DNA from: JAHJUB01 sp041653615 [NCBI: Candidatus Ratteibacteria bacterium]
GTDB taxonomy: Bacteria > Ratteibacteria > UBA8468 > MWAK01
Direction: 5' to 3'
NCBI GenBank assembly: GCA_041653615.1
Contig: JBAZEZ010000002.1
Location: 74,104 to 138,103, forward strand
DNA: 64,000 bases
The notes beneath the pieces were generated by a model that saw only the letters and a list, made by a program, of their open reading frames with translations, was not told the origin of the DNA and did not search any database. Below are positions 16,181-23,743 of the stretch, piece by piece. The translations under genes and the position numbers were made by a program. The stretch's first letter is position 1, and each line of letters starts with the position of its first letter.

Positions 16181-16356
16181 AACGAAGGTGTCGGTTTAGC
16201 AAAACTTGCGAAGCGACAGTGTAAAATAAGCAAAATGAGGAGATGAGTGGCCGGGGCTCACTTGTGTTTAAGTGAGAACACGGCGAGTCTCGTCTCCGAA
16301 TTGCGTAGATTTTACCTGGTGCGCAGCGTCGTTTTGCAAAACTGATACCTGAGTAT
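16181..16356 (+). repeat. Fold-back structured element, copy 1
   Basis: 176-bp imperfect palindrome. Nested stems: CTCACTT/AAGTGAG (16257-16263 with 16270-16276), GCCG/CGGC (16250-16253 with 16281-16284), GGAGATGAG/CTCGTCTCC (16239-16247 with 16289-16297) and GTAAAAT/ATTTTAC (16221-16227 with 16309-16315). Long imperfect terminal arms (GGTTTAGCAAAAC and GTTTTGCAAAACTG) enclose them. The second copy at 46890-47068 keeps the same stems with paired substitutions. It contributes the last codons of lolD. Confidence 0.9.
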
Positions 16357-17029
16357 CTACTATCTTACCACTTTTCAAGCACACCGTACGAGCAGACATG
16401 GCTGCGGCGATATCCTGGTTGTGGGTTGCGATTATGAATCCGGTACCGCTCCGAACAATCATTTTCCGAAAAAGATTAAGGCATATTTCGGCGTTTTCCC
16501 GGTCAAGGTTTCCGGTTGGTTCGTCGGCGAAAACGAAACCCGGCCGGTTAATCAAGGCACGGCAGATAGCCACCCGCTGTTTCTCGCCGCCGGAGAGTTC
16601 GGATGGAAGAGCTTCGGTGCGGTCGCTCAGGCCTAATTCCGCCAGGAGATTTTTTGCTTCTTCCCGGGTTGTTTTAAAATCCCGGCCGCGTTTGCCGATT
16701 AAAGAAGGCAGCAGCGTATTTTCCAGAATCGTAAATTCCGGCAGAAGGTTAAAAAATTGAAAAATGAAACCAAAGGAACGGTTGCGCAAAAATGACTTCT
16801 TCCGGTCGGAAAGAAAAGAAAGGAGTTCTCCGTCAAGCAAAACCTCGCCTTCGCTGGGGACTTCAAGTCCGGAAAGCAGATTCAAAAGAGTGGTCTTGCC
16901 CGACCCGGAAGGACCCAAAAGGACCACCGTTTCTCCTGATTGGAGTGTTAAATCAACCCCGTCAAGCGCAACCACCCGATTGTTGGCATCAGTAAAAATC
17001 TTCGTTAAACCCCTGGCTGTTATTTCCAT
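16268..17029 (-). CDS. lolD: lipoprotein-releasing ABC transporter ATPase LolD-like, C-terminus replaced by repeat element
   Basis: 253 residues. Walker A GPSGSGKTTLLNLL, Q-loop FIFQFFNLLPEFT, signature LSGGEKQRVAICRAL, Walker B VFADEPTGNLD and the switch His in IIATHNQD are all present. It powers extraction of lipoproteins from the inner membrane with the FtsX-fold partner encoded upstream. The normal fold ends near LKSGKIVD (about residue 226); the last ~25 residues (ending STQFGDETRRVLT) are encoded by the fold-back element. Lost or altered C-terminal residues are usually not catalytic, so it is probably functional. Confidence 0.9.
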   Translation of the reverse strand: MEITARGLTKIFTDANNRVVALDGVDLTLQSGETVVLLGPSGSGKTTLLNLLSGLEVPSEGEVLLDGELLSFLSDRKKSFLRNRSFGFIFQFFNLLPEFTILENTLLPSLIGKRGRDFKTTREEAKNLLAELGLSDRTEALPSELSGGEKQRVAICRALINRPGFVFADEPTGNLDRENAEICLNLFRKMIVRSGTGFIIATHNQDIAAAMSARTVCLKSGKIVDTQVSVLQNDAAHQVKSTQFGDETRRVLT

Positions 17030-17039
17030 AGTTTAAAGT

Positions 17040-17068
17040 ATTCCCGCCTACCATCCGCGGGAATGACA
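17040..17068 (+). repeat. ATTCCCGC/GCGGGAAT palindrome
   Basis: ATTCCCGCC and GCGGGAATGACA directly upstream of lolD in the lolC-lolD gap. Confidence 0.75.
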
Positions 17069-17076
17069 AAATTTTC

Positions 17077-17164
17077 GTAGGGGCGGGGTTACATCCCCGC
17101 CCGTGTTTTGACAGGCGGGACGCCGCCTGCCCTACTGTGGGAGGGGACACAGCCCCTCCCCTAC
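17077..17164 (+). repeat. Composite three-hairpin repeat, inverted orientation
   Basis: GTAGGGGCGGGG/CCCCGCCC, GACAGGCGG/CCGCCTG and GGGAGGGG/CCCCTCCCCTAC. This is the reverse-complement module order of 2498-2582. It separates lolC from lolD in what would otherwise be an operon. Confidence 0.85.
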
Positions 17165-17247
17165 ATTACTGCGCCAAGCAAGCTTGGCAAATACAGTAAC
17201 GTAATACTTCTCATCCAGCGTGTGTCGCAAAAGAGACAACCGAGCGC

Positions 17248-18474
17248 TTACTCCGAGCGCAGCGTAACTGCCGGCGCCACCCGGGCCGCTTCTCGAGCCG
17301 GAAAGATTGAGGCTGCGAGTGCAATGCCAAAAGAAACTACCGTAATCCAGATAATATCAAAAACTTGAACCTTAATCGGCAGATACGAGAGGTCGTAAAC
17401 GTATCCCGGCAACTTTATCAATTGATAATGGTCTCCGATATAGGCCAGCGACAAACCGGTTGCCAGACCGATTCCTACGCCCCATAACGCGGTTAAAAAA
17501 CCCATCCACAAGAAAATCGCCTGAATACCGCCCGCGCTCACACCCATAGACCGAAGAACTCCAATCTCCTTGCTCTTCCGCCAAACGGTAATCATCAGGC
17601 AGGTGGCGATGTTAAAACCAGCGACAAAAATTATCAAAATCAGAATAATCGCCATCGCGCGCCGTTCCAGCGCCAAAGCCGAAAAAAGAATCTCGTTTTT
17701 ACTAATCCAGGATTCCACGCGAAAAGAAGGTCCTAATTCCCGGGCGACCTTCAGAGAGAAGTCTTTTGCTTTATAAATATCTTTTATCTTTATCCCTAGA
17801 GCTTCCGGTCGGACGCCGGTCGGGAAAAAACCCTGGCTCAGCGAAAGCGGAACAAACGCCATGGTAACATCAAAATGATAAAGCCCGGTCCGGAAAATTC
17901 CGACTACCGGCAGGGTACGGGTCTTTACGCCGAATCCGGTAATTATTTCCAGTTGGTCCCCGATATCTACCCGCAAATTTTGAGCAAGTTCCGAACCAAG
18001 CACTAATCCTCCCCCCCACCCTACTTCACCCGTTTCCCCCTCACTCTTTCCCTCTCCCCCGAGGGGAGATGGATTTTTGGAATCAGAGATGAGGAATTTT
18101 TGAAATCCGGTAACCGCGTCCTCTTTTTCCGGTTCAATCGCGCGCAGGAGACCGGCGGTCAGGAAACTCTTGGAACGAAAAATGGCCTGGGTTTCGGAAA
18201 ACGGCGCCACGGCAACCACCTCCGGAAAAGAGTTAACCCGGCTTTCAACCTGAGAAAAATCAGAATCGGACGGAATTTGAATTTCCACCGGCGGAAAAAC
18301 ACCGATTATCTTTGTCTTCAGGTCCCGGTCAAACCCGTTCATTACGCCCAAAACCAGAATCAGGCTGGCCACACCCACCGCCACGCTGATAATCGCAAAA
18401 AGATTGGTCAGGAAAAGATAGCCGCCCCTGCCCCGACGGAAATAACGCCGCGCGATAAAAAATGGATAGTTCAT
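17248..18474 (-). CDS. lolC: lipoprotein-releasing system permease (LolC/LolE, FtsX fold) with in-frame repeat insertion
   Basis: 408 residues. N-terminal FIARRYFRRGRGG leads into the first transmembrane helix (FLTNLFAIISVAVGVASLILVLGVMNGFD). A large periplasmic domain and three C-terminal membrane segments follow, with ALERRAMAIILILIIFVAGFNI and KEIGVLRSMGVS. LolC/E with LolD releases outer-membrane lipoproteins. Residues about 134-158 (NPSPLGGEGKSEGETGEVGW) are the translation of a CTCTCCCCC/GGGGAGA palindrome inserted in the periplasmic domain. A single permease gene is present, so homodimer (LolF-like) use is possible. Confidence 0.9.
   Translation of the reverse strand: MNYPFFIARRYFRRGRGGYLFLTNLFAIISVAVGVASLILVLGVMNGFDRDLKTKIIGVFPPVEIQIPSDSDFSQVESRVNSFPEVVAVAPFSETQAIFRSKSFLTAGLLRAIEPEKEDAVTGFQKFLISDSKNPSPLGGEGKSEGETGEVGWGGGLVLGSELAQNLRVDIGDQLEIITGFGVKTRTLPVVGIFRTGLYHFDVTMAFVPLSLSQGFFPTGVRPEALGIKIKDIYKAKDFSLKVARELGPSFRVESWISKNEILFSALALERRAMAIILILIIFVAGFNIATCLMITVWRKSKEIGVLRSMGVSAGGIQAIFLWMGFLTALWGVGIGLATGLSLAYIGDHYQLIKLPGYVYDLSYLPIKVQVFDIIWITVVSFGIALAASIFPAREAARVAPAVTLRSE
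18003..18071 (+). repeat. C-rich palindrome inserted inside lolC
   Basis: CCCTCACTCTTTCCCTCTCC...GGGGAGATGGA lies in frame within the coding sequence. Intergenic relatives are at 12787, 25018 and 36463. Confidence 0.75.
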
Positions 18475-18495
18475 TTACTTAGAAACTTCCTTTTG

Positions 18496-18611
18496 GGACG
18501 CAGATGTACGCCGAAACTACAGGATAAGGATTAAAGATAATTATTAAAGTATTTCTAAAAAAACTTTAAAGTTATTCTTTAATCCGCGGTAATCTGCGAA
18601 AATCAGCGTCC
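18496..18611 (-). repeat. GGACGCAGAT...GCGTCC MITE-like repeat, copy 1
   Basis: 116 bp with terminal inverted repeats (GGACGCAGAT / ATCAGCGTCC). In reverse complement it matches 35271-35379 and 49035-49142. AT-rich interior. Confidence 0.8.
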
Positions 18612-18644
18612 AATTAATTTATCTTGACTTTTATTATACAATAT

Positions 18645-18674
18645 TTGACATCGAAAAGGAAGATGGATTATAAT
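18645..18674 (+). promoter_or_regulatory. Consensus sigma-70 promoter of rpsO
   Basis: TTGACA (18645-18650), 18-bp spacer, TATAAT (18669-18674). The expected transcript start is at about 18681, three bases before ATG 18684, which would make the rpsO mRNA leaderless. Confidence 0.75.
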
Positions 18675-18683
18675 ATCTGGCAA

Positions 18684-18950
18684 ATGCTAACCGCGGAAAA
18701 AAAAGCAGAAGCGATACAGGTTTTTCGCCGGACCCCAATTGATACCGGCAGCCCGGAAGTTCAGATTTCCCTCCTGACGGCCCGAATTAACCGTTTAGAG
18801 GAACACTTCCAGTCTCACCTGAAGGACCGCAATTCCCGTCGCGGATTACTCACTATGATTGGCCACCGCCGGCGTCTGCTGGATTACCTGAAAAAGGAAG
18901 AACCTTCCAAATACGGACTGGTCATCTCCAAGTTAGGCCTGCGAAAATAA
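18684..18950 (+). CDS. rpsO: 30S ribosomal protein S15
   Basis: 88 residues from ATG 18684, exactly the usual S15 length. [10 protein letters not shown] at the start, [22 protein letters not shown], and [22 protein letters not shown] are diagnostic. It binds 16S rRNA in the platform. In-frame ATGs at 18663 and 18624 give extensions not seen in the family, and the TATAAT box lies between 18663 and 18684, which favours the later start. It is followed by pnp, as in many bacteria. Confidence 0.95.
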   Translation: MLTAEKKAEAIQVFRRTPIDTGSPEVQISLLTARINRLEEHFQSHLKDRNSRRGLLTMIGHRRRLLDYLKKEEPSKYGLVISKLGLRK

Positions 18951-18955
18951 TAAAT

Positions 18956-18976
18956 TTCAAGTACGCGTACTTTGAA
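18956..18976 (+). repeat. Near-perfect palindrome between rpsO and pnp
   Basis: TTCAAGTACGCGTACTTTGAA reads nearly the same on both strands around a GTACGCGTAC core. It is in the position where rpsO-pnp operons often have RNase III or terminator hairpins. Confidence 0.6.
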
Positions 18977-19057
18977 CACCCCATAGGTACATTTCTATTC
19001 TTGTGCCTTTGAGGACACCCGGGGTTATTCTCACGTCACCCCTAACCTAAGGAAAAA

Positions 19058-21271
19058 ATGAAGAAAGAAATTGAATTAGGAGGTCGTACGATTAGTTTTG
19101 ATACCGACACGTTTGCCCAACAGGCCACCGCTTCGGTGATGGTCCGTTCCGGCGACACGATGGTGCTTACTTCAACCGTTTTCGGAAACGAACTGGCTAC
19201 CCCGCGGGATTTTCTGCCGCTAACCGTAGAATACCGGGAACATATCTCGTCTTCCGGAAAAATTCCCGGCGGTTTCTTTAAACGGGAAGGCCGAAACAGC
19301 GAAAAAGAAACGGTAACCTGCCGTCTGATTGACCGGTCAGTCCGGCCTCTTCTACCAAAAACATTTAATCGCGAAATCCAGGTTGTTTCTTTTGTCTATT
19401 CTTTCGACCCGGAGGTAGACCCGGACATACTGGCAGTGTTGGGCGCTTCCGCCACCGTCGCCCTTTCTCCTTTTCCGGCCCAGGGACCGGTAGCCGCGGT
19501 TCGGGTAAGTCTGGTAGACGGTGTTTTTATCGTCAATCCGACTATCACCCAGACAACCGCCAGTGAACTGACGCTGGTTGTCTCCGCCGGAACAGAATCA
19601 TTGCTCATGTTAGAAGGAATAGGCAAAAACGTGCCGGAAGAAAAAGTTATGGAAGGCATTGCCCTGGGATTCAGCGAAGCCCAACGGGTGGCCGCTTTCA
19701 TTAAAGAAAACTTCTCCGGACCAAAAACCGCTTTCCCGGAAGCGAAGCAAACCACCTGTGACGAAGCGGTCAAAGCCATCTTTGACGCTAAGTTCAACCA
19801 GGTCAGCAACTACCCCGGTAAAAAAGAACGCAACGTCTTTTTTGACGAGATACACCAGGAAATATTAGCCGGATTTCCGGAAGCAGCTACGGACGGTGAC
19901 CTCAAAAAAGAAATTAAAGGAGTTTTTGAAAAAGAACTTCGCGCCCGGGTACGCAAGCAGATTAACCAAACTAAAACCCGGCTGGACGGACGCAAGCCCA
20001 ACGAGGTCCGAAAAATCACCTGCGACGTGGGTCTTCTTCCCCGAGTTCACGGCTCCGCTCTTTTTCACCGCGGAGAAACCCAGGCGCTTGCTTTAATAAC
20101 GCTGGGAACCTGGGGTGACGAACAGCGGATTGAAGGTCTCCTGGAAGAAAGCAAAAAACGTTTTCTTCTCCACTATAATTTCCCGTCCTTCAGTGTCGGC
20201 GAATGCCGGCCGATGCGCGGTCCGGGCCGGAGAGAAATCGGACACGGATTGCTGGCGGAGAAATCGCTGATTAACAACTTACCATCCGGAGACGAATTTC
20301 CTTATACCATCCGAATAGTTTCCGATATTCTGGAATCACACGGTTCTTCTTCGATGGCCACTGTTTGCGCCGGTTCATTGGCTTTAATGGACGCGGGCGT
20401 CCCGATGAAAAACGCAATCGGCGGCGTAGCTTTGGGCTTGATTAAGGAGGGCGACGACTTTACAATCCTGACCGATATCGCCGGTGAAGAAGACCATTTT
20501 GGCGACCTCGACCTGAAGATTGCCGGAACCATGGAAGGCATTACCGCGCTCCAGATGGACGTTAAAACCACTCAACTGTCCCTGGATATTCTACGCCAGG
20601 CTTTTCTGCAGAGCCGGGAAGGCCGAATCAAAATTCTGGAAGTGATGAACCAAACACTTTCCGCGCCCAGAACCACGCTTTCCGAACACGCGCCTAAGAT
20701 TTCGCTCATTAAGATTCCGGTGGAAAAAATCGGAGCGGTTATCGGGCCGGGCGGCAAGAATATTCGTAAGATAATTGAGGAGACCGGCGCCGACGTTGAA
20801 ATTAATGACGACGGCGGCGTTCAAATCATCTCCAAAGATGAAGAATCACGGTCAAAGGCCATTGCCATCATCAAGGGAATGACCGAGGAACCGACTATCG
20901 GACAGGTTTATTCCAACGTAAAAGTAACCCGTATCCTGCCTTTTGGCGCTATGGTCGAGTACCTGCCGCGCCAGGAAGGACTGGTTCACGTTTCGGAACT
21001 TGACCATCGTTACGTCGGCAGAGTGGAAGACGTCGTCAATATCGGAGACGTAATTAACGTTAAAATTGTCGGCGTAGACGAACAACACCGGGTAAATTTA
21101 AGTCGGAAAGCCCTGTTGCCACCGCCACCGCCCGGAGAAGAAGGCAGCCGACCCGAAGGCAGTCGACCGTCATCCGGCAGCCGCGGCGATCATTCCGGGA
21201 GGTCTGGTTCCTCCGGCCGCCCGCAACCAAGATTAACACACCGTGCCCATCGTTCCGGTCCAAATAAATAA
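19058..21271 (+). CDS. pnp: polyribonucleotide nucleotidyltransferase
   Basis: 737 residues. Two RNase PH domains (N-terminal GDTMVLTSTVFG and YREHISSSGKIPGGFFKREG; second with FSVGECRPMRGPGRREIGHG and SSMATVCAGSLALMDAGVP). Then a KH domain (VIGPGGKNIRKIIEETGAD, near residue 570) and an S1 domain (VYSNVKVTRILPFGAMVEY). It degrades RNA 3'-5' with phosphate. A flexible Ser/Gly/Arg-rich tail ends the protein. SD is AAGGA. The 3' end overlaps dut by 29 bp. Confidence 0.97.
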   Translation: MKKEIELGGRTISFDTDTFAQQATASVMVRSGDTMVLTSTVFGNELATPRDFLPLTVEYREHISSSGKIPGGFFKREGRNSEKETVTCRLIDRSVRPLLPKTFNREIQVVSFVYSFDPEVDPDILAVLGASATVALSPFPAQGPVAAVRVSLVDGVFIVNPTITQTTASELTLVVSAGTESLLMLEGIGKNVPEEKVMEGIALGFSEAQRVAAFIKENFSGPKTAFPEAKQTTCDEAVKAIFDAKFNQVSNYPGKKERNVFFDEIHQEILAGFPEAATDGDLKKEIKGVFEKELRARVRKQINQTKTRLDGRKPNEVRKITCDVGLLPRVHGSALFHRGETQALALITLGTWGDEQRIEGLLEESKKRFLLHYNFPSFSVGECRPMRGPGRREIGHGLLAEKSLINNLPSGDEFPYTIRIVSDILESHGSSSMATVCAGSLALMDAGVPMKNAIGGVALGLIKEGDDFTILTDIAGEEDHFGDLDLKIAGTMEGITALQMDVKTTQLSLDILRQAFLQSREGRIKILEVMNQTLSAPRTTLSEHAPKISLIKIPVEKIGAVIGPGGKNIRKIIEETGADVEINDDGGVQIISKDEESRSKAIAIIKGMTEEPTIGQVYSNVKVTRILPFGAMVEYLPRQEGLVHVSELDHRYVGRVEDVVNIGDVINVKIVGVDEQHRVNLSRKALLPPPPPGEEGSRPEGSRPSSGSRGDHSGRSGSSGRPQPRLTHRAHRSGPNK

Positions 21272-21677
21272 GAAAAACGCCGATATCCAAACTCCGGTTT
21301 ACCATCGTTCCGGAGATGCCGGCCTTGACCTGCGCGCCAGTGAATCCGTAACCCTGGCGCCGGGCCAACGTCATCCGGTAAAAACCGGTTTGCATTTTGC
21401 CATTCCGGATGGGGTGGTCGGTATCATCAAAGACCGCAGCGGGCTGGCGCTGAAATTCGGCCTTCATACCCTAGCCGGCGTAATTGACAGCAATTACCGC
21501 GGTGAAATAATGGTTGTCCTGATAAACTTAGGTGAAGAAGAATATCAGGTCAATACCGGTGACCGGATTGCGCAACTAATTCTCCTGCCTTGTCTTCAAG
21601 CCGAACTTATCCCGGTATCGTCCCTTCCGGAAACAGAACGCAACGAAGCCGGGTTCGGCTCTTCCGGAAAAACATAA
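21243..21677 (+). CDS. dut: dUTP diphosphatase
   Basis: 144 residues, trimeric dUTPase family. Motifs: GDAGLDLRA (I), DRSGLALKFG (II), GVIDSNYRGEI (III, uridine site), GDRIAQLIL (IV) and a Gly-rich C-terminal FGSSGKT (V). It hydrolyses dUTP to dUMP. The start is GTG 21243 inside the end of pnp, and the frame gives a full N-terminus (VPIVPVQINK), so the genes are translationally linked. Confidence 0.95.
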   Translation: MPIVPVQINKKNADIQTPVYHRSGDAGLDLRASESVTLAPGQRHPVKTGLHFAIPDGVVGIIKDRSGLALKFGLHTLAGVIDSNYRGEIMVVLINLGEEEYQVNTGDRIAQLILLPCLQAELIPVSSLPETERNEAGFGSSGKT

Positions 21678-21697
21678 ATAAAACGGTTTCGCTATCT

Positions 21698-21752
21698 GTA
21701 GTTGCCGAGCTTACTCGGCGCATTCAACAAAGCCAATCAAGGTTGGCGACTA
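21698..21752 (+). repeat. GTAG...CTAT palindromic repeat (GCCGAGC + CCAA/TTGG modules)
   Basis: GTAGTTGCCGAGCTTACTCGGCGC followed by GCCAATCAAGGTTGGCGACTAT, two hairpins with inverted outer ends. The same module pair bounds 23744-23873. Confidence 0.75.
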
Positions 21753-21796
21753 TCAAGAAAGCGTCATTAAAGCAATTAGACATCTAACCCCTCCCC

Positions 21797-22567
21797 ATGC
21801 TTAATTCCATTATCACCGGAGTGAGAGCCGACGCTCGGAAAAGAGCGCAAAAGAAACCCCTGGTCGTTTTGGAAGATGAAATTGCGGGCCTGACCGAAAC
21901 CCTTAACTTCACCGAGACCCTTTCCGCTAAAAAAAGAATAAACATTATCGCCGAAATCAAACGCGCCTCGCCTTCAGCCGGACCCTTAAGACCAAAACTT
22001 TCCCCCGGCACTCTTGCTCAAAGTTATCAAAAAGCCGGGGCAGCCGCTGTTTCGGTCCTGACCGAAAGAAATCATTTTCAGGGAAGTCTCGCTGACCTGG
22101 CCGCTGTCCGGAAATCAATCCAGATACCCATTCTCCAGAAAGATTTCATCCTCATCCCCTACCAAATTTACGAAGCCCGCGCCTGCGGAGCCGATGCCAT
22201 TCTGCTAATTGTCGCGCTCCACAACCGTCAGACCCTGCGGGAACTGTTTTCGCTGGCGCTATCCTTGAAACTCTCCGCGCTGGTAGAAATTCACAGCGAA
22301 CCGGAATTGGAAGACGCGCTTTCCGTCGGCGCAGACATCATCGGAATAAACAACCGGAATCTGACCACCTTAAAGACCGACCTTAATGTCAGCCGCCGCA
22401 TTTTACCCCTGATACCAAAAGAAAAAATAGCGGTAGTGGAAAGCGGGCTGAAAACCAAGACAGAAATACAGGAACTTTCCCGGTTGGGGGCATCCGCCTT
22501 CCTGGTCGGAGAATCTCTTTTACGCCAGGACGACCCGGCATCCGTCCTCGCCTCCTTACTTAAATGA
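21797..22567 (+). CDS. trpC: indole-3-glycerol-phosphate synthase
   Basis: 256 residues, TIM barrel. Typical segments: IAEIKRASPSAGPL (catalytic Lys region), ISVLTE-like VSVLTERNHFQGS, LQKDFILIPYQIYEARACGADAILLI, LVEIHSEPEL, and GINNRNLTTLKTD. It closes the indole ring in tryptophan synthesis. No other trp gene is nearby, so the pathway is scattered. It overlaps the next glycosyltransferase by 4 bp (ATGA), an unexpected functional pairing. Confidence 0.95.
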   Translation: MLNSIITGVRADARKRAQKKPLVVLEDEIAGLTETLNFTETLSAKKRINIIAEIKRASPSAGPLRPKLSPGTLAQSYQKAGAAAVSVLTERNHFQGSLADLAAVRKSIQIPILQKDFILIPYQIYEARACGADAILLIVALHNRQTLRELFSLALSLKLSALVEIHSEPELEDALSVGADIIGINNRNLTTLKTDLNVSRRILPLIPKEKIAVVESGLKTKTEIQELSRLGASAFLVGESLLRQDDPASVLASLLK

Positions 22568-23676
22568 AGATTGCCTTGCTGGTTCCGGCGATGGACCTGG
22601 GCGGGGTGGAACAGGGAACCTTTGACTTAGCCCGCGGTTTTCAAAAATTAGGACACCGGGTTCTGATAATCTCCGGGCCCGGACGATTTACCCCCCTTCT
22701 CCAGCAGAATGGAATCCGTTGGTATCCGGTACCGATGGAACGAAAAAACCCGTTCAATTTTTGCCGCGCCTTAGGTAAAATAAAGCGGATATTCTCCGAA
22801 GAGAAACCGGACATCATCCACAGCCGCAGCCGTTTTCCGGCCTGGCTGGCTAATTTTGCCGCCGGTTCCTGCGCCGGACACCTGGTTACCAGCATCCACG
22901 GCTTTCACCATAACCGCCTATACAGCCGGATTATGGGCAGAGGGGAACGGGTCATCGTTGTCAGCGAAGGACTTAAAGATTACGCGGTCAAAGTACTGAG
23001 AACTAACCCGGAAAGAGTCAGGGTAGTCTATAACGGATTTGACTTTACCCCCTTCCTGAACCCCTCTCCTTCACTTTTTCCCGAAGAAAAAAAGGTTCGA
23101 TACGAAGGAGAAAAAATCATTATCGGAGCGGTAGGCCGGCTAACTAATGTCCAGGGTTTTCATTACTTCCTTGAAGCCATCGCCCTTCTAAAAAGTGAAT
23201 TTCCGGAGATACGAGGGATTTTGGTTGGCAGCGGCCCGGAAGAAACTGCTCTTAAAAATCTTGCGGCAAACCTTGGCATAAAGTCAAAAATATCGTTTTT
23301 GAAAGGAAAAACCGAGGAATACCTGGCTTCCTTTGACCTGATGGCGGTTCCCAACCTCAATCCGGAACCCAAACCCGGAAATGGTCCATTCTGGTCGCGC
23401 CGCACCGGAGCTGAAGCCCAAGTTGCCGGTATCCCGGTAGTAACAACCATGGCCGGTCTGTCCGCCGGTACTTTTGAAATCGGTGCCGCCAACATCTTTA
23501 CCGCCGCCCGCGACCCGCTTGGCCTTTCCCGAGCAATCAAGTACCTCATTCTCCATCCGGACGAAGGCCGGGAGCTGGCGGAAAAAGCAAAAAAAATTGC
23601 CCTGGAACAATTCTCTTTAGCGCAGATGGTTAACCGCACCCTTTCCGTCTATAAAGAATTGTTAACCGGTTCGTAA
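22564..23676 (+). CDS. GT4-family glycosyltransferase
   Basis: 370 residues, GT-B fold. N-terminal MKIALLVPAMDLGGVEQGTFDLARGF is the acceptor-side start with a Gly-Gly loop. The C-terminal half has VGRLTNVQGFHYFLEAIALL, GSGPEETALKNLAANLGI and a late EAQVAGIPVVTT, where family 4 enzymes have the E-x7-E donor site. Cytoplasmic, membrane-associated sugar transfer, probably to a cell-surface glycan; donor and acceptor unknown. Coupled to trpC by ATGA. Confidence 0.88.
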   Translation: MKIALLVPAMDLGGVEQGTFDLARGFQKLGHRVLIISGPGRFTPLLQQNGIRWYPVPMERKNPFNFCRALGKIKRIFSEEKPDIIHSRSRFPAWLANFAAGSCAGHLVTSIHGFHHNRLYSRIMGRGERVIVVSEGLKDYAVKVLRTNPERVRVVYNGFDFTPFLNPSPSLFPEEKKVRYEGEKIIIGAVGRLTNVQGFHYFLEAIALLKSEFPEIRGILVGSGPEETALKNLAANLGIKSKISFLKGKTEEYLASFDLMAVPNLNPEPKPGNGPFWSRRTGAEAQVAGIPVVTTMAGLSAGTFEIGAANIFTAARDPLGLSRAIKYLILHPDEGRELAEKAKKIALEQFSLAQMVNRTLSVYKELLTGS

Positions 23677-23681
23677 AGGTG

Positions 23682-23712
23682 TGGATTCCCGATCTAAGCA
23701 TTCGGGAATGAC
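23682..23712 (+). repeat. ATTCCCG/CGGGAAT palindrome
   Basis: TGGATTCCCGA and TCGGGAATGACA around a 9-bp spacer, just after the glycosyltransferase stop. Confidence 0.7.
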
Positions 23713-23743
23713 AGCAAAAATATGGTAAAATAACCCCAAGGAC

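Noticed and set aside
16181-16356. Fold-back element as an integron attC site
   Set aside because: No GTTRRRY/RYYYAAC core sites at its ends, no integrase nearby, and no cassette-like array.
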